This document shows, one piece after another, positions 54,592-64,000 of a stretch of DNA of 64,000 bases. A program made the translations under genes and the position numbers. Position 1 is the first letter of the stretch; every line of letters begins with the position of its first letter. The DNA is taken from contig JAFTOD010000005.1 of the NCBI GenBank assembly GCA_017451525.1, positions 310,001 through 374,000 on the forward strand, read 5' to 3'. The notes below the pieces were generated by a model. That model was given only the letters and a program-made list of their open reading frames with translations. It made no database searches and was not told where the DNA came from. The DNA is from Paludibacteraceae bacterium (GTDB lineage: Bacteria > Bacteroidota > Bacteroidia > Bacteroidales > Paludibacteraceae).

Positions 54592-57527
54592 AATGTTTCC
54601 TCCTCTGTTTCGGTAGTTGGTTGTTCGTTTTGCTGCTCTAATTGTGCAATCGCTTGTAACTTAGTTTCTATAAGCGCAGGGATATCATCTTGCAGTTTGT
54701 AGTTGGATTGCAACGCCAATAGGTATTGCTTAGCTTGGAAGATTTCATTGCGTTCCACGTTGATATCTGAGAGTAATATCAGACTCTTAGCCAGCCAATA
54801 CTGGTGTGATGTCTGAAGTTGGGTAAAGGACATTATTTCATGTTCTGCCATATCGATGGCACCAAGGTGGAAGTAGCAGTCGGCTAATTGGTATTTCGCT
54901 TCAGCTCCCCATGCGGTGCGTACCTCTTTAGCTAGTGGTGTGAGGTCCACAACAGCCAGTCCATATTGCTTGTCATGTAAATGACCTTTAGCACGGCAGT
55001 AGAGTGCTTCGTTGCGTATGTCAGTGGTTAGATTGTCTTGCTCAAGTAACTGTGTAGCAGCTTGAATAGTGGCTGTTTGGTCACCGATATGGTGGTTGCA
55101 GCGCAAGATACCAATCATGGCGGTGAGGCGGTTGGCAGATGATGATGCCACCTCTTGCATACGTTGGAAATAATAGAGGGCGGTGCGGTATTCTTGCTTG
55201 TCGTAGCTCAGTTCTGCTACGCGCATGCACGCCTCCTCCATATATGGGTTGCCTTGTATATCAGCCAAGGTGCTGTATTGATCGATAGCTTGGTCGTACT
55301 GCTTGAGTTGGTAGTAACTATTGGCTGCATAGTATGTGGCATTGGTGCAATGACGTCCACCTGGACAGAAACGAGTGAGATAGGTGGTAAGTCCAGCAGC
55401 AGCTTGCGCATAATTGCCAAGCATATATTGTAGTTCGGCAGTGACATATACGAGCGAATCTTCGCTGGTAGAAGATTGCATCTTCATACGATTGAGTGTC
55501 TTAGTATAGGCAATATACTCATCAATCTTGTTGGTTTCTACATATACTTGCTCCAGTCCTTCGAGGGCTGCATATGCTTCCTCTGTGCCAGGATAGTGTT
55601 CAATCGTGGATTTGAAGGATAGAATAGCTTGGTCATATTGCTTGGTGGTGCGATAGGTCATACCCAATTCAAGTGAAGATTTAGATGCTTGACTGCTGTT
55701 AGGATATTTCTTTAGCAATTGTTGATAGGTATGAATCGCATCCTCGTTTTTATTTTGTTGCAGTTGTGCACGTGCAATCTCATACATAGCATCATCTGCA
55801 TAATCCGAACGAGGATATTGTTCGATAAGCGATGTCAGCACTGCTGCTTTCTCGGCGTAATGATGTAGCAGACCTTGTGCATAGCCTTGCTGCAGGATGG
55901 CGTAATCGGCACCATTACTCTTGAGTTCCGCCACTTGGTGGTATACGTCGCTTGCTTGTTGGAAATCGCGTGCTTGGAAGAGGCAATCGCCGATACGATT
56001 CAATGCGTCGGCATACGTGGTATTGGCGGTATTATTGCCCATTGCTGCTACGTATTGGCGGAAGATAGGTGCTGCTGCGGCAAAGTCCTTTTGATTGAAC
56101 AAGGCGTATGCATGCAGATAGAGAGCCGTTGTCTTGTTGGTTGATTCCGCGATATTAGGTTGCTGTAGATAGCATTGTAGTTGTGCAATGGCTTGTGGAT
56201 ATTGGTGTATGCGGTAATGCGCTTGCGCAGCGAGGTAATATGCCTCTGTCTTGTAGGTAGATGGTTGAGTGGCGTTCTCAATCACGGCGTTTGCCCATTT
56301 GAGTACATCAATCATCTTGCCCTGTACAAATGCATCCACAGCCAATTGATAACGCAGGTGCTGCATGGTTTGCAACATCTGTTCGTTGGGTGTAGAGATG
56401 GTTTGCAATGCATCCAATGCCGATTGGTAGTTTTTGCTGGTGAGGTATAAATCTGCCATCAAAGCATACACCTTATTGATATATTGTGAGTTGGGGTACT
56501 CACGAATGAAGTCTTGGAATGCCGTCACACTTTCACCCAAAGCGGAGTTTTGGATATAGGTGGCTTGTACGTAGTTGTACATGGCTTCTTCGCGAAGTTT
56601 AGGATTGATATTGTAGCGAATGGCAGTAGCGTATGCAAGTTTCGCTTTTTCAATATCTTCTAATCGCAGATAAGCATGGCCGAGGTGTAAGCATGTGTTT
56701 TCGGATATGGAGTCCTCTTGCAGTTTGATGAGTTTGAGATTGTCAACAGCTTCTTGCCAATCTCGATTCATATAGTGTGACATACCGAGCAGGTACATAT
56801 CGTTGCGTACGATTTCTTTCTTTGCCTCTTGTCGCAATGTGCGATATGCTTCCAGATGGCGCACAGCATCGTTATAGGCAGAGTCTTGGTAGTACATTTC
56901 GCCTAACATGCGATGGAGCTCATCATTGTATTGGTTATCGGGGTAGTTCTTCAGCAACTCCTCAGCGCGTTGATAGACTTTGTCATACTCTTGCTGTGCA
57001 TAGTAGATTTGCACGATGTAATAGGGTGCAATTTGCTTGTAGCCACCAAGCTGCTCAATGGAGAGAAATTCAGCCAATGCCTGTGGGTAATACTTTTGGC
57101 TGTAATAGGCGTAGCCCGTGTAATAGGTAGCTTGCAATGAATATGCAGATTGTTTGTTCTTTACTCGCAACATACATGGCAGTGCCTTCTCATAATCTTT
57201 TTGCTGCAAGTGAGCATAACCCAAGTAAAAATAGTACATGGGTTCTGATCTACGTGAGAGATTTTTAACCTTTACCTTACTGAAAATCTTAATGGCATTT
57301 TTATACTTTTCTTTTTCAGTATATAGCACGCCTTGCATAGTTCGAACTTCATCTTCGTAAGTCGTGTAAGGATATTGGTCAAGATACTGTTTTAGGTTGT
57401 TTTGCGTATTAGGCATACGTTGTTCAAACTGCTGTTGAACATTCTTGAATGCCTGTTCGTAGTCTTGAGCTATTGTATAGGATATTCCCAAGACCACACT
57501 TGCTATGATACAAACAATTCGTTTCAT
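54588..57527 (-). CDS. Large periplasmic tetratricopeptide-repeat protein
   Basis: 979 residues, signal peptide about 1-20, then TPR repeats along nearly the whole length. Examples: YFYLGYAHLQQKDYEKALP, AYYSQKYYPQALAEFLSI, ELGMTYRTTKQYDQAILSFK, AANSYYQLKQYDQAIDQYS. It resembles BamD/YbgF-type envelope TPR proteins, which act as assembly scaffolds. The overlapping outer-membrane protein gene suggests it helps that barrel or a complex at the outer membrane. Acidic C-terminal tail (TTETEEETL). Confidence 0.85.
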   Translation of the reverse strand: MKRIVCIIASVVLGISYTIAQDYEQAFKNVQQQFEQRMPNTQNNLKQYLDQYPYTTYEDEVRTMQGVLYTEKEKYKNAIKIFSKVKVKNLSRRSEPMYYFYLGYAHLQQKDYEKALPCMLRVKNKQSAYSLQATYYTGYAYYSQKYYPQALAEFLSIEQLGGYKQIAPYYIVQIYYAQQEYDKVYQRAEELLKNYPDNQYNDELHRMLGEMYYQDSAYNDAVRHLEAYRTLRQEAKKEIVRNDMYLLGMSHYMNRDWQEAVDNLKLIKLQEDSISENTCLHLGHAYLRLEDIEKAKLAYATAIRYNINPKLREEAMYNYVQATYIQNSALGESVTAFQDFIREYPNSQYINKVYALMADLYLTSKNYQSALDALQTISTPNEQMLQTMQHLRYQLAVDAFVQGKMIDVLKWANAVIENATQPSTYKTEAYYLAAQAHYRIHQYPQAIAQLQCYLQQPNIAESTNKTTALYLHAYALFNQKDFAAAAPIFRQYVAAMGNNTANTTYADALNRIGDCLFQARDFQQASDVYHQVAELKSNGADYAILQQGYAQGLLHHYAEKAAVLTSLIEQYPRSDYADDAMYEIARAQLQQNKNEDAIHTYQQLLKKYPNSSQASKSSLELGMTYRTTKQYDQAILSFKSTIEHYPGTEEAYAALEGLEQVYVETNKIDEYIAYTKTLNRMKMQSSTSEDSLVYVTAELQYMLGNYAQAAAGLTTYLTRFCPGGRHCTNATYYAANSYYQLKQYDQAIDQYSTLADIQGNPYMEEACMRVAELSYDKQEYRTALYYFQRMQEVASSSANRLTAMIGILRCNHHIGDQTATIQAATQLLEQDNLTTDIRNEALYCRAKGHLHDKQYGLAVVDLTPLAKEVRTAWGAEAKYQLADCYFHLGAIDMAEHEIMSFTQLQTSHQYWLAKSLILLSDINVERNEIFQAKQYLLALQSNYKLQDDIPALIETKLQAIAQLEQQNEQPTTETEEETL

Positions 57528-57541
57528 TGGCTATAAAGTAA

Positions 57542-58873
57542 TTATCTTTTTCTACGGTTACGTTTTTTGCGTTGCATATCGCGTTGGCGTTTGCGATTGA
57601 TGGCTTGGATAATCACCACCACCATGATGAGCACCAATACAACGATGATGAATATCACCAATCCGCTGCTCAAGTTGTCGCCCTTGACACGTGACCACAT
57701 AGCCAACATATCCTCGGTCTTATCACCGCAGTCGTGCATGAGTGCGCAACGCTCAATTACTTTGGCATCTGGATAGAAGACGTGGTTGGCATGTACCGCC
57801 TCTGCTCCTTCGCCAAAGAAATAAGTTAGGTCGGAGGTCGCTTCAATCTCCTCATCGTTTGCCCATGCAAGAATAGTAGAGTCTGCTACTACGCTCACAT
57901 AGCCAATCTCCTCCATGTTGAGGATGGCGTTCTCTGGCATACACATATAGTTGATGAAGTAGCTTGCGGCCTTGGTGTTCTTCGCATAGATAGGGATACA
58001 CCATCCGTCGAACCACACATTGCTACCCTCTTCAGGCACAAAGTATTCGAGGTTAACGCCCACTTCGCTTGCCTCATCGATTGCCCATTGTGCATCGCCT
58101 GACCAGCTGAGGTTGAGCCATGCTTTGCCTTTGGTCATCTCCTCTTTGCCGAAGTCCACTTCCCAACCTGCGATATTGTCTTTCATGCTGGTGAGGAACT
58201 CCTCTACGCGTTGAATACGCTTATCGGTCACGTTTGCCACCAACTCATCGCGGGTCACTTCGCCACGGGCAATCTCGTCACGGTAAGCATAGAGTACTAC
58301 TACGGAGTAGATGTCGCGGAAGGCATCTTTCATAAACACTTTGCCAGCAAACTTAGGGTTCTGCAAACCGCCTAAAGAAAGTATTTCAGATTTGTCCACC
58401 AATGCGGTGTTATAGAGAATACCAGTTGTACCCCACATATAGCCCACAGTGTAGTCTGCTACGCATACACTGCTGTCGGGTGCCATCTGTTGGAACTTAT
58501 CTACAGCAAAAGGGGAAACCAGTTTGGTATAGTCGGGTGTCTGCCCAAAATCTTTATTGATAGGTTGCAGCAGTCCGTTGCGCAACATGCGCTCAATGAT
58601 GTATTCCGATGGACAAATCACGTCGTAATCCTCTTGTCCCACCTCAATCTCGGTGAGCATCGACTCGTTGATGTCGAAAGTTTGGTATAGCACTTCTACC
58701 TGCTCTCCCGTTTGCTCGTAGTACCAAGCAGGGAAACCGTTGAGCACGTTCATGTCGATATAATCGGCCCAGTTATAAACTTTGAGCGTATGCTCGCGAT
58801 CAGCAGCAAAAGCGTTAGATACCAATACACAAGGTAGCACCAAAGCGGCTACAGCAAAAAAGAACTTTTTCAT
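57542..58873 (-). CDS. potD: Spermidine/putrescine-binding protein with C-terminal membrane anchor
   Basis: 443 residues. Signal peptide, then the PotD fold: LKVYNWADYIDMNVLNGF, DVICPSEYIIERML, YMWGTTGILYNTALV, WLNLSWSGDAQWAI, and WFDGWCIPIYAKN. It binds polyamines outside the cytoplasmic membrane. Unusual: after the usual end (about residue 400) it has a hydrophobic segment (LVIFIIVVLVLIMVVVIIQA) and a very basic tail (NRKRQRDMQRKKRNRRKR), i.e. a C-terminal transmembrane anchor with a cytoplasmic tail instead of a lipid anchor. It overlaps potC by four bases. Confidence 0.92.
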   Translation of the reverse strand: MKKFFFAVAALVLPCVLVSNAFAADREHTLKVYNWADYIDMNVLNGFPAWYYEQTGEQVEVLYQTFDINESMLTEIEVGQEDYDVICPSEYIIERMLRNGLLQPINKDFGQTPDYTKLVSPFAVDKFQQMAPDSSVCVADYTVGYMWGTTGILYNTALVDKSEILSLGGLQNPKFAGKVFMKDAFRDIYSVVVLYAYRDEIARGEVTRDELVANVTDKRIQRVEEFLTSMKDNIAGWEVDFGKEEMTKGKAWLNLSWSGDAQWAIDEASEVGVNLEYFVPEEGSNVWFDGWCIPIYAKNTKAASYFINYMCMPENAILNMEEIGYVSVVADSTILAWANDEEIEATSDLTYFFGEGAEAVHANHVFYPDAKVIERCALMHDCGDKTEDMLAMWSRVKGDNLSSGLVIFIIVVLVLIMVVVIIQAINRKRQRDMQRKKRNRRKR

Positions 58874-59730
58874 TTCGTTTTGTTTTGTTGTTTATGGGTT
58901 CGTATATTCATTATTATCAGCAAGACCAAAATGGTCAAGAATATCAGTGAAAATAGGGGTCTGAGCTCAGGTGTCAAACCACCTTTGCGCGCGTCCGCGT
59001 AAATGAAAGTGGAGAGGGTTTCTAGTCCGCTACTACCTTTGGTGAAGTAAGTCACACCGAAGTCGTCAATGCTCAATGTTAAGCTCAAGATAAATCCGCT
59101 AATCATTCCTGGCCATAGTTCGGGCATCATCACTTTGCGCAATGCTTGGAAGGGGGTAGCACCTAAGTCCAATGCTGCTTCGTAGATGTTTGGATTCATT
59201 TTCGTGAGGCGGGGCATCACACTCAGTACTACATACGGCGTACAGAACACCACGTGTGCAGCAATCACCGTGCCCAGTCCGCGACTGATACCCAAGAACA
59301 CGAATAGCAAGAACAGACTGATACCTGTCAGAATATCGGGGTTAATCATCGGGATGCTATTCATAAAGGTCATTATCTTTCTATCGCGCGAACGCATATG
59401 ATAGATACCAATCGCTGCCAATGTGCCCAACATAGTGGAGATGATTGCCGAAGCGAACGCAATCACCACTGTGAAGAAGATGGCACGGTACAAGTTCGGG
59501 TCCACTTTCACTTGCGCCACAGCATCGTAACCCGTGAATAGGTTCTCGTATAACCCTAACGTAAATCCCGTCCAGTTACCAAACACTTTGCTCTGTGTGA
59601 ACGAGAATATGATAATCAGCAGAATAGGGGCATACAACACCACCAGCAGCAACCACAAGTATGCTTGTGCTGCTATGCGCGATGTTAAACTGCGCTTCTC
59701 CACTTTTGATTTCTTATAATTTTCAAACAT
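58870..59730 (-). CDS. potC: Polyamine ABC transporter permease PotC
   Basis: 286 residues with about six membrane segments, including AYLWLLLVVLYAPILLIIIFS. The EAA loop that contacts the ATPase is visible as EAALDLGATPFQALRKVMMPELWPG. With PotB it forms the channel. Its stop overlaps the potD start (ATGA). The 88-base gap to potB is filled by hairpin modules. Confidence 0.93.
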   Translation of the reverse strand: MFENYKKSKVEKRSLTSRIAAQAYLWLLLVVLYAPILLIIIFSFTQSKVFGNWTGFTLGLYENLFTGYDAVAQVKVDPNLYRAIFFTVVIAFASAIISTMLGTLAAIGIYHMRSRDRKIMTFMNSIPMINPDILTGISLFLLFVFLGISRGLGTVIAAHVVFCTPYVVLSVMPRLTKMNPNIYEAALDLGATPFQALRKVMMPELWPGMISGFILSLTLSIDDFGVTYFTKGSSGLETLSTFIYADARKGGLTPELRPLFSLIFLTILVLLIIMNIRTHKQQNKTK

Positions 59731-59743
59731 ATATCCTTGCCTT

Positions 59744-59816
59744 TAACCTATAACCTATAGCGGCTTTGCCGCGTCCTATAGCCCCTCAGGGCGTCCCATA
59801 GGCGCTTGCGCCGTCC
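59744..59816. repeat. Array of three mini-hairpin modules between potB and potC
   Basis: Modules framed by CCTATAG or CCCATAG and CGTCC contain GCGGC-TTT-GCCGC (59760-59772), GCCC-CTCA-GGGC (59781-59792) and GGCGC-TT-GCGCC (59801-59812). Preceded by TTTAACCTATAACC, as at 60614. Confidence 0.85.
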
Positions 59817-59818
59817 TA

Positions 59819-60613
59819 TTACCTATTTATATCCTCCTTATCGCCTCCAAAGAAGCTGGTCAATCCTATGATTATCAGCATTATCAGCGACAATGCTGCG
59901 CCGTAGTTCCACATTGCTATACCGCCTTCGCCGAAGCAGCGTTGGATGAGTGAGCCGAATAAGGTCACCTTGTTGTGGGTCAGCAACTCAGCGATAGCAA
60001 AGGTAGAAACCGTAGGCATAAACACCATCACGATGCCCGAATAGATACCCGGCATGGAGAGTGGCAAAGTCACTTTCAAGAATACTTGATGACGCTTTGC
60101 GCCCAAGTCGTGTGCTGCCTCAATCAGACTAGTGTCCATCTTCTGCAAGGTGTTGTAAATCGGGTAAATCATGAAGGGCAGGAAGTCATACACCATGCCA
60201 AACAGCAGAGCCCCTTCGCCCAGTGGCAAACCGAACATGCGGAATAACTCCACTGTCGCAATCGTGCGGAGCAAGAAGTTTATCCACATGGGCAGAATGA
60301 ATAGCATCGCCATCACTTGTGGTGTCTTGAAGTCTGCCATCGCCATGATATATGCTGCGGGGTAGCCCAATAGCAGGCAGATGATTGTGGTGATTAGTGC
60401 GATAGCCAAGGAATAGATAAATGTGTTTATCGCTTCGGACTTGGTGAAGAAACTCACAAAGTTCTGTATTGTAAAGCTGCCGTTCGCATCTGTGAAGGCA
60501 TACACCGCAATCAGCAATAGCGGCAGTACCACCAAGCACAGCATAAACAGCGCATAGGGCCATGCCCATGTACTCCGCGACTGAAAAACCATTCTTAATT
60601 TACTATTTTTCAT
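59819..60613 (-). CDS. potB: Polyamine ABC transporter permease PotB
   Basis: 264 residues, about six membrane segments. EAA loop: IEAAHDLGAKRHQVFLKVTLP. First transmembrane segment follows a basic N-terminus (STWAWPYALFMLCLVVLPLLL). It pairs with PotC. The stop codon overlaps the edge of the hairpin array. Confidence 0.93.
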   Translation of the reverse strand: MKNSKLRMVFQSRSTWAWPYALFMLCLVVLPLLLIAVYAFTDANGSFTIQNFVSFFTKSEAINTFIYSLAIALITTIICLLLGYPAAYIMAMADFKTPQVMAMLFILPMWINFLLRTIATVELFRMFGLPLGEGALLFGMVYDFLPFMIYPIYNTLQKMDTSLIEAAHDLGAKRHQVFLKVTLPLSMPGIYSGIVMVFMPTVSTFAIAELLTHNKVTLFGSLIQRCFGEGGIAMWNYGAALSLIMLIIIGLTSFFGGDKEDINR

Positions 60614-60665
60614 GCCTATAACCTATAGCGGCTTTGCCGCGTCCTATAGCCCTTCAGGGCGTCCT
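60614..60665. repeat. Two mini-hairpin modules overlapping the potA stop codon
   Basis: CCTATAACCTATAGCGGC and on: GCGGC-TTT-GCCGC and GCCC-TTCA-GGGC. The same two modules as at 59744. On the minus strand the second module encodes the last potA residues (GRPEGL) and its TAG stop. Confidence 0.85.
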
Positions 60666-62098
60666 TTAACCTCTTTCTTATAAAGACGTATATAACTTGG
60701 TGCAATACGTATTCCCACTCGGTCGCCGTCATCCCACACGTCGTTGGTGTCCACGTACAGGTCGTCGCCGTCATCGGTGCGGACGGTCAAATGATAATGG
60801 TCGCCTTTGTACAAGATGAAATATACCTCGCCGCACAGCACGCCATCTTCCTCATCATCCTGCAAGTTTACACGATTGAAGTCCACTTCCACTTCCACTT
60901 CTTCGCCCACTTCAAAGCGTTCTGCCACGCGCTCTGGAATATCCCATTCCTCATCTAAGAAACGCACACGGTTGTCTTCCAACACTTCGCCATCAAAAGT
61001 GTTGCATAGGCGTTCTTTCTTCATTACTTGTATATCTTCTGGCTTGACCAATAGTCCTACATTCGTGCCTGGTTCAAAGGCATGGTAGTCTTGAATCATC
61101 AATTCATATCCGTTGTCGGTCAGCACGGTCATCTCATAGTGCACACCTTTGAAGATACAACTCTGCACCTCGCCATGCAATTGCCATGGGCTCTCCTTGC
61201 CTTTCGCCTCTTTGCCTTTCGCCTCATCGCCTAATCGCCCGATATAAATATCTTCGGGTCTTATCACCACATCCACCTCTTGGTCTTCGCCAAAGCCTTT
61301 GTCCACGCACTCGAAGTCCTTCTCGCAGAAGTTCACCACGCCGTCCTTCACCATAGTAGCGTCTAAGATATTGCTCTCACCAATGAAGTCGGCTACGAAG
61401 CAGTTTTGCGGTTCGTTATACACGTCCGTAGGTGTACCAATCTGCTGAATCTTTCCCTCGCGCATGACCACCACGCGGTCGCTGAGGGTGAGTGCCTCTT
61501 CTTGGTCGTGCGTTACGTATATGAAAGTGATGCCGAGTTTCTTGTGCATCTCGCGTAGCTCCATCTGCATGTCTTTGCGCATCTTCAGGTCGAGCGCAGC
61601 CAATGGCTCATCCAGCAGCAGCACCTCTGGCTCGTTGATAATCGCACGAGCAATAGCCACACGTTGTTGCTGACCGCCCGACAAACTGTCCACGTCCCTA
61701 TATTCATAGTCCGTCATGCCGACAGTTTTCAGTGCCTGCTTTACCTTCTTTTCAATGACTTTCTTGTCCATCTTCTTCAGTTTCAGACCGAAAGCCACAT
61801 TATCAAATACGTTTAAGTGTGGGAAGAGCGCGTATTTCTGAAACACCGTGTTCACATCGCGCAAGTGCGGAGGCATTTGTGTTACGTCCTCGCCATTTAA
61901 TAGAATGTCCCCTTCTGTGGCTACTTGAAAACCTGCTATACAACGTAGCAGGGTAGTCTTACCGCAACCCGAGGGGCCTAAGATAGTTACGAACTCGCCT
62001 TTCTTCACTGAGAGGCTTACATCGTCTAAGGCAAATTTTCCATCTGCGAATTGTTTGGAAACGTGATTTACCTCAATGATATAATCCGATTTCTGCAT
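60644..62098 (-). CDS. potA: Polyamine ABC transporter ATPase PotA, long form
   Basis: 484 residues versus about 370-380 usual. ATPase: Walker [13 protein letters not shown], signature [14 protein letters not shown], Walker [14 protein letters not shown], His-loop [13 protein letters not shown]. The C-terminal part holds two TOBE-like regions, apparently an extra one compared with E. coli PotA, with acidic stretches ([19 protein letters not shown]). Between them is a 15-bp tandem repeat encoding [10 protein letters not shown] (about 61193-61225). It powers polyamine import and leads the operon potA-potB-potC-potD. The last residues and the stop come from a hairpin module. Confidence 0.94.
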   Translation of the reverse strand: MQKSDYIIEVNHVSKQFADGKFALDDVSLSVKKGEFVTILGPSGCGKTTLLRCIAGFQVATEGDILLNGEDVTQMPPHLRDVNTVFQKYALFPHLNVFDNVAFGLKLKKMDKKVIEKKVKQALKTVGMTDYEYRDVDSLSGGQQQRVAIARAIINEPEVLLLDEPLAALDLKMRKDMQMELREMHKKLGITFIYVTHDQEEALTLSDRVVVMREGKIQQIGTPTDVYNEPQNCFVADFIGESNILDATMVKDGVVNFCEKDFECVDKGFGEDQEVDVVIRPEDIYIGRLGDEAKGKEAKGKESPWQLHGEVQSCIFKGVHYEMTVLTDNGYELMIQDYHAFEPGTNVGLLVKPEDIQVMKKERLCNTFDGEVLEDNRVRFLDEEWDIPERVAERFEVGEEVEVEVDFNRVNLQDDEEDGVLCGEVYFILYKGDHYHLTVRTDDGDDLYVDTNDVWDDGDRVGIRIAPSYIRLYKKEVKGRPEGL

Positions 62099-62162
62099 TT
62101 CTTTTATCTACTATGGTACACTAAATGAATAACGCATAAATTCCTTTTTTGAATTTGGGCTG

Positions 62163-62194
62163 CAAAGGTACAAAAAAAAATGCACATACACAAG
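62163..62194 (-). promoter_or_regulatory. potABCD promoter
   Basis: Minus-strand CTTG (62194-62191), 20 bases, TACCTTTG (62170-62163). The leader to 62098 is about 60 bases. Confidence 0.75.
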
Positions 62195-62334
62195 AGTAGG
62201 TGCATTTTTTTGTTGTGTCTTGTTTTGCAAGAGGTTGTGTCGGCATTGCGAGGTGGTGCGCCTTTGGCGGGTTGTGTGCGCTGTGCGTAGGTGTAAGGTG
62301 TTGATGATGGTTCTCTGTGCTGAGGGATAAAAGT

Positions 62335-62357
62335 AGCGCGGGCTTGATGCCCGCGCT
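62335..62357 (-). terminator. Terminator of the last gene
   Basis: A perfect 9-bp GC-rich stem (62335-62343 with 62349-62357). On the minus strand it is followed by CTACTTTTAT. The stretch between here and the potA promoter holds nothing else that I can recognise. Confidence 0.7.
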
Positions 62358-62368
62358 TGAACTCTAAA

Positions 62369-64000
62369 TTACAACTCTATTCCCATTATGCTATAGGTTT
62401 TGCCATTGTGGAGAATGAGGAATTGTCCTTCTCGTATGATTTTCTGGTACGAGGATTGGGAAGTGGAAATGTCCTCTACCGATGTTGGTTCTTGGTTATA
62501 GACACAACCGAAGGTTTCGTAGTCGGGGTGGTTGGTGGTGTAGAGGCAACTATCTTCGCGCCAAGCGCAGAGCATGACTGAACTTTCTGTTTCGCTGCTG
62601 CTAGCACTTCTGCTTGGGGCAGCGTGAGCGTTGTTTGTTCGTTTGGCTGCGTTATGCACAATGCCATCGATAGAACCGAGACCTGCTAACCAGACTTTTT
62701 CTGCGTTTTCGGCAGTCGTGGTTTCTTCTGGGAATACTACCTCCAGGAACATTCTGCAAGCTCCATCTTCAGTGGTGTCTTTATCAACCACCACATGGGT
62801 GTAGGTGGTTTCTTGAGGGTAGTTGTTGATACCTGCGAAGATTTCCACAGTGTCGCCTATTTCGGCGGTGAAGTCGTAAAGGACATATTCTACTCCATCG
62901 CGGAGGAAGTACACGCGGTTGTCTTCATCTTTGCCGAAATGCAGTGCACCTACTACAGACTTGGTGGTGGCAGTATCTTTGGTAGATTGGCGTGCGAGTT
63001 GGAAATAAGTTTTGTTGTTCACCTGTTGCGAGATGTCTTCTAACGTGTAGCTGAATGTCTCTGCTTGCAAGATAGTGTGGTTGTTATCCATTTGGCGAAG
63101 CACAACTTCTAACTGATTCCATTGTGTAGGGGTTGGTCTGCCACCAATCTGTCCATCTTTGGCATTGTCCTTGCGAGGTCCACGATTGTAGTCGCATAGG
63201 CACTCTGCGCCTAATTCATCCATTTTAACAGGATCCATCTGGTAGAGGAGTTTGTTGTTCTTGCTTACGCAGACAAGGTAAGAACCTAAATAACTCACAG
63301 GAACAGGTAAATGATCCGCAATGTGATGGAAGAATGTTTCGCTCATTGAACCGATACCTTCTACATACACCGTACCATCGCTAAATTTCCAGCGTGTATA
63401 TTCTTTTCCATCCAACAATGTCTCTTTTGATAACTCAGTAACAACCAATGTGTCAATAGGATATGTATAGTCATAATCTGACAGAGGATAGTCCACAATT
63501 CCTACAATTCCTTCGTATTCGAGGAATTCAGGAGTTACCAAATTTAAAGTGGTCAATGTATCTCCTAACTCCAATGTGAAATCATACAACACCAAATCTT
63601 TTTTCTGTATTTCGCTATAAACGAGGATTTTGTCATTCTCCTCTCGTAAGTACCAACTTCCCCATTGAAGGTAAGGTTTGCCATCCATCATTGTTATTTC
63701 TTGGCTTGGACCTGTCAGTCCTGATGCCCATTCATCACCTTCTTCGCCATAATAACCACTACAAATAGTCTGCTGCAAGCCCCAAAGGGTTGGGAAGAGG
63801 TCTTCGGGAGTCTCTGCTTCACATAGGCACGCTGTGCCAAGGCGTTCCATTTCGGCGTCGTCCATTTGGTAGAGGAGTTTGCCATTTTTGCTTACGCAGA
63901 CGAGGTGTGTGCCAATGTGACATGGAACAACGACTTCCTGAATCAATCCGAAGAAATTACCGTTGCGACGACCGCCATACATGCCAATACCCTCTACATA
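62369..64000 (-). CDS. Secreted repeat protein with C-terminal tag, 3' part
   Basis: The frame is open to the window end (YVEGIG precedes the ATG at 63982 and matches an internal YVEGIG), so the gene starts outside. At least 543 residues are visible. Two repeats of about 240 residues share LVCVSKNGKLLYQMD / LVCVSKNNKLLYQMD, CLC, and a FTLELGDTL / FTAEIGDTV pattern typical of a family of Bacteroidota secreted proteins that I know only as hypothetical. C-terminus: SYQKIIREGQFLILHNGKTY, the same tag type as in the genes at 3866, 7014 and 51460. Function unknown. Confidence 0.7.
   Translation of the reverse strand, partial: YVEGIGMYGGRRNGNFFGLIQEVVVPCHIGTHLVCVSKNGKLLYQMDDAEMERLGTACLCEAETPEDLFPTLWGLQQTICSGYYGEEGDEWASGLTGPSQEITMMDGKPYLQWGSWYLREENDKILVYSEIQKKDLVLYDFTLELGDTLTTLNLVTPEFLEYEGIVGIVDYPLSDYDYTYPIDTLVVTELSKETLLDGKEYTRWKFSDGTVYVEGIGSMSETFFHHIADHLPVPVSYLGSYLVCVSKNNKLLYQMDPVKMDELGAECLCDYNRGPRKDNAKDGQIGGRPTPTQWNQLEVVLRQMDNNHTILQAETFSYTLEDISQQVNNKTYFQLARQSTKDTATTKSVVGALHFGKDEDNRVYFLRDGVEYVLYDFTAEIGDTVEIFAGINNYPQETTYTHVVVDKDTTEDGACRMFLEVVFPEETTTAENAEKVWLAGLGSIDGIVHNAAKRTNNAHAAPSRSASSSETESSVMLCAWREDSCLYTTNHPDYETFGCVYNQEPTSVEDISTSQSSYQKIIREGQFLILHNGKTYSIMGIEL

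Overview
The window looks like a chromosomal segment of an uncultured-type member of the Bacteroidota, probably order Bacteroidales. The grounds are the promoters (TTTG at -33, then exactly 20 bases in most cases, then TACCTTTG at -7), a SecD-SecF fusion, secreted proteins with short recurrent C-terminal tags, paired deoxynucleoside kinases, and the hpf - tRNA - tuf - secE - nusG - rplKAJL - rpoBC order. I cannot name the species.

Layout. 1-8.2 kb: four secreted, beta-propeller-like or cell-wall proteins, one with a clear frameshift. 8.4-12.6 kb: an AAA/DUF4143-type ATPase, an RNase R lacking its N-terminal domains, a small outer-membrane-type protein and a ribbon-helix-helix protein. 12.8-20.1 kb, minus strand: secDF, hisS, waaA and a divergent tryptophanase-family lyase. 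20.5-25.2 kb: a tight metY-metX-thrA operon. 25.4-27.5 kb: ClpB without its N-domain. 27.5-28.4 kb: a gene-free stretch with repeats and two candidate structured RNAs. 32.7-37.9 kb: lpxD, an HD phosphohydrolase, two deoxynucleoside kinases, a Xer-type recombinase and hpf. 38.1-51.3 kb: tRNAs and the tuf-to-rpoC core block. 51.5-57.5 kb, minus strand: TPR protein, outer-membrane protein and another propeller paralogue. 57.5-62.1 kb, minus strand: a potABCD polyamine transporter. The last gene runs off the window end.

The outstanding system is a complete diversity-generating retroelement (DGR) at 28.4-32.7 kb. A secreted protein with von Willebrand A-like segments and a C-terminal FGE-sulfatase (C-type-lectin-fold) domain ends in a 126-base variable repeat (30681-30806). 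Then come an HRDC-domain accessory protein, a DGR-type reverse transcriptase (YMDD; IGNLTSQ), and a 126-base template repeat (32399-32524). Aligning the two repeats by hand gives 22 differences. All 22 fall on template adenines (8 A to C, 7 A to G, 7 A to T), 22 of 37 adenines differ, and no other base differs. This is the hallmark of adenine-specific mutagenic retrohoming, and it changes 15 residues of the target protein.

The second theme is an unusual load of short repeats: helically sized 11-bp arrays, 7-bp TCGGGAA arrays (one inside metX), a 14-bp array inside clpB, modular mini-hairpins that supply stop codons to neighbouring genes, and an approximately 70-bp dispersed repeat.
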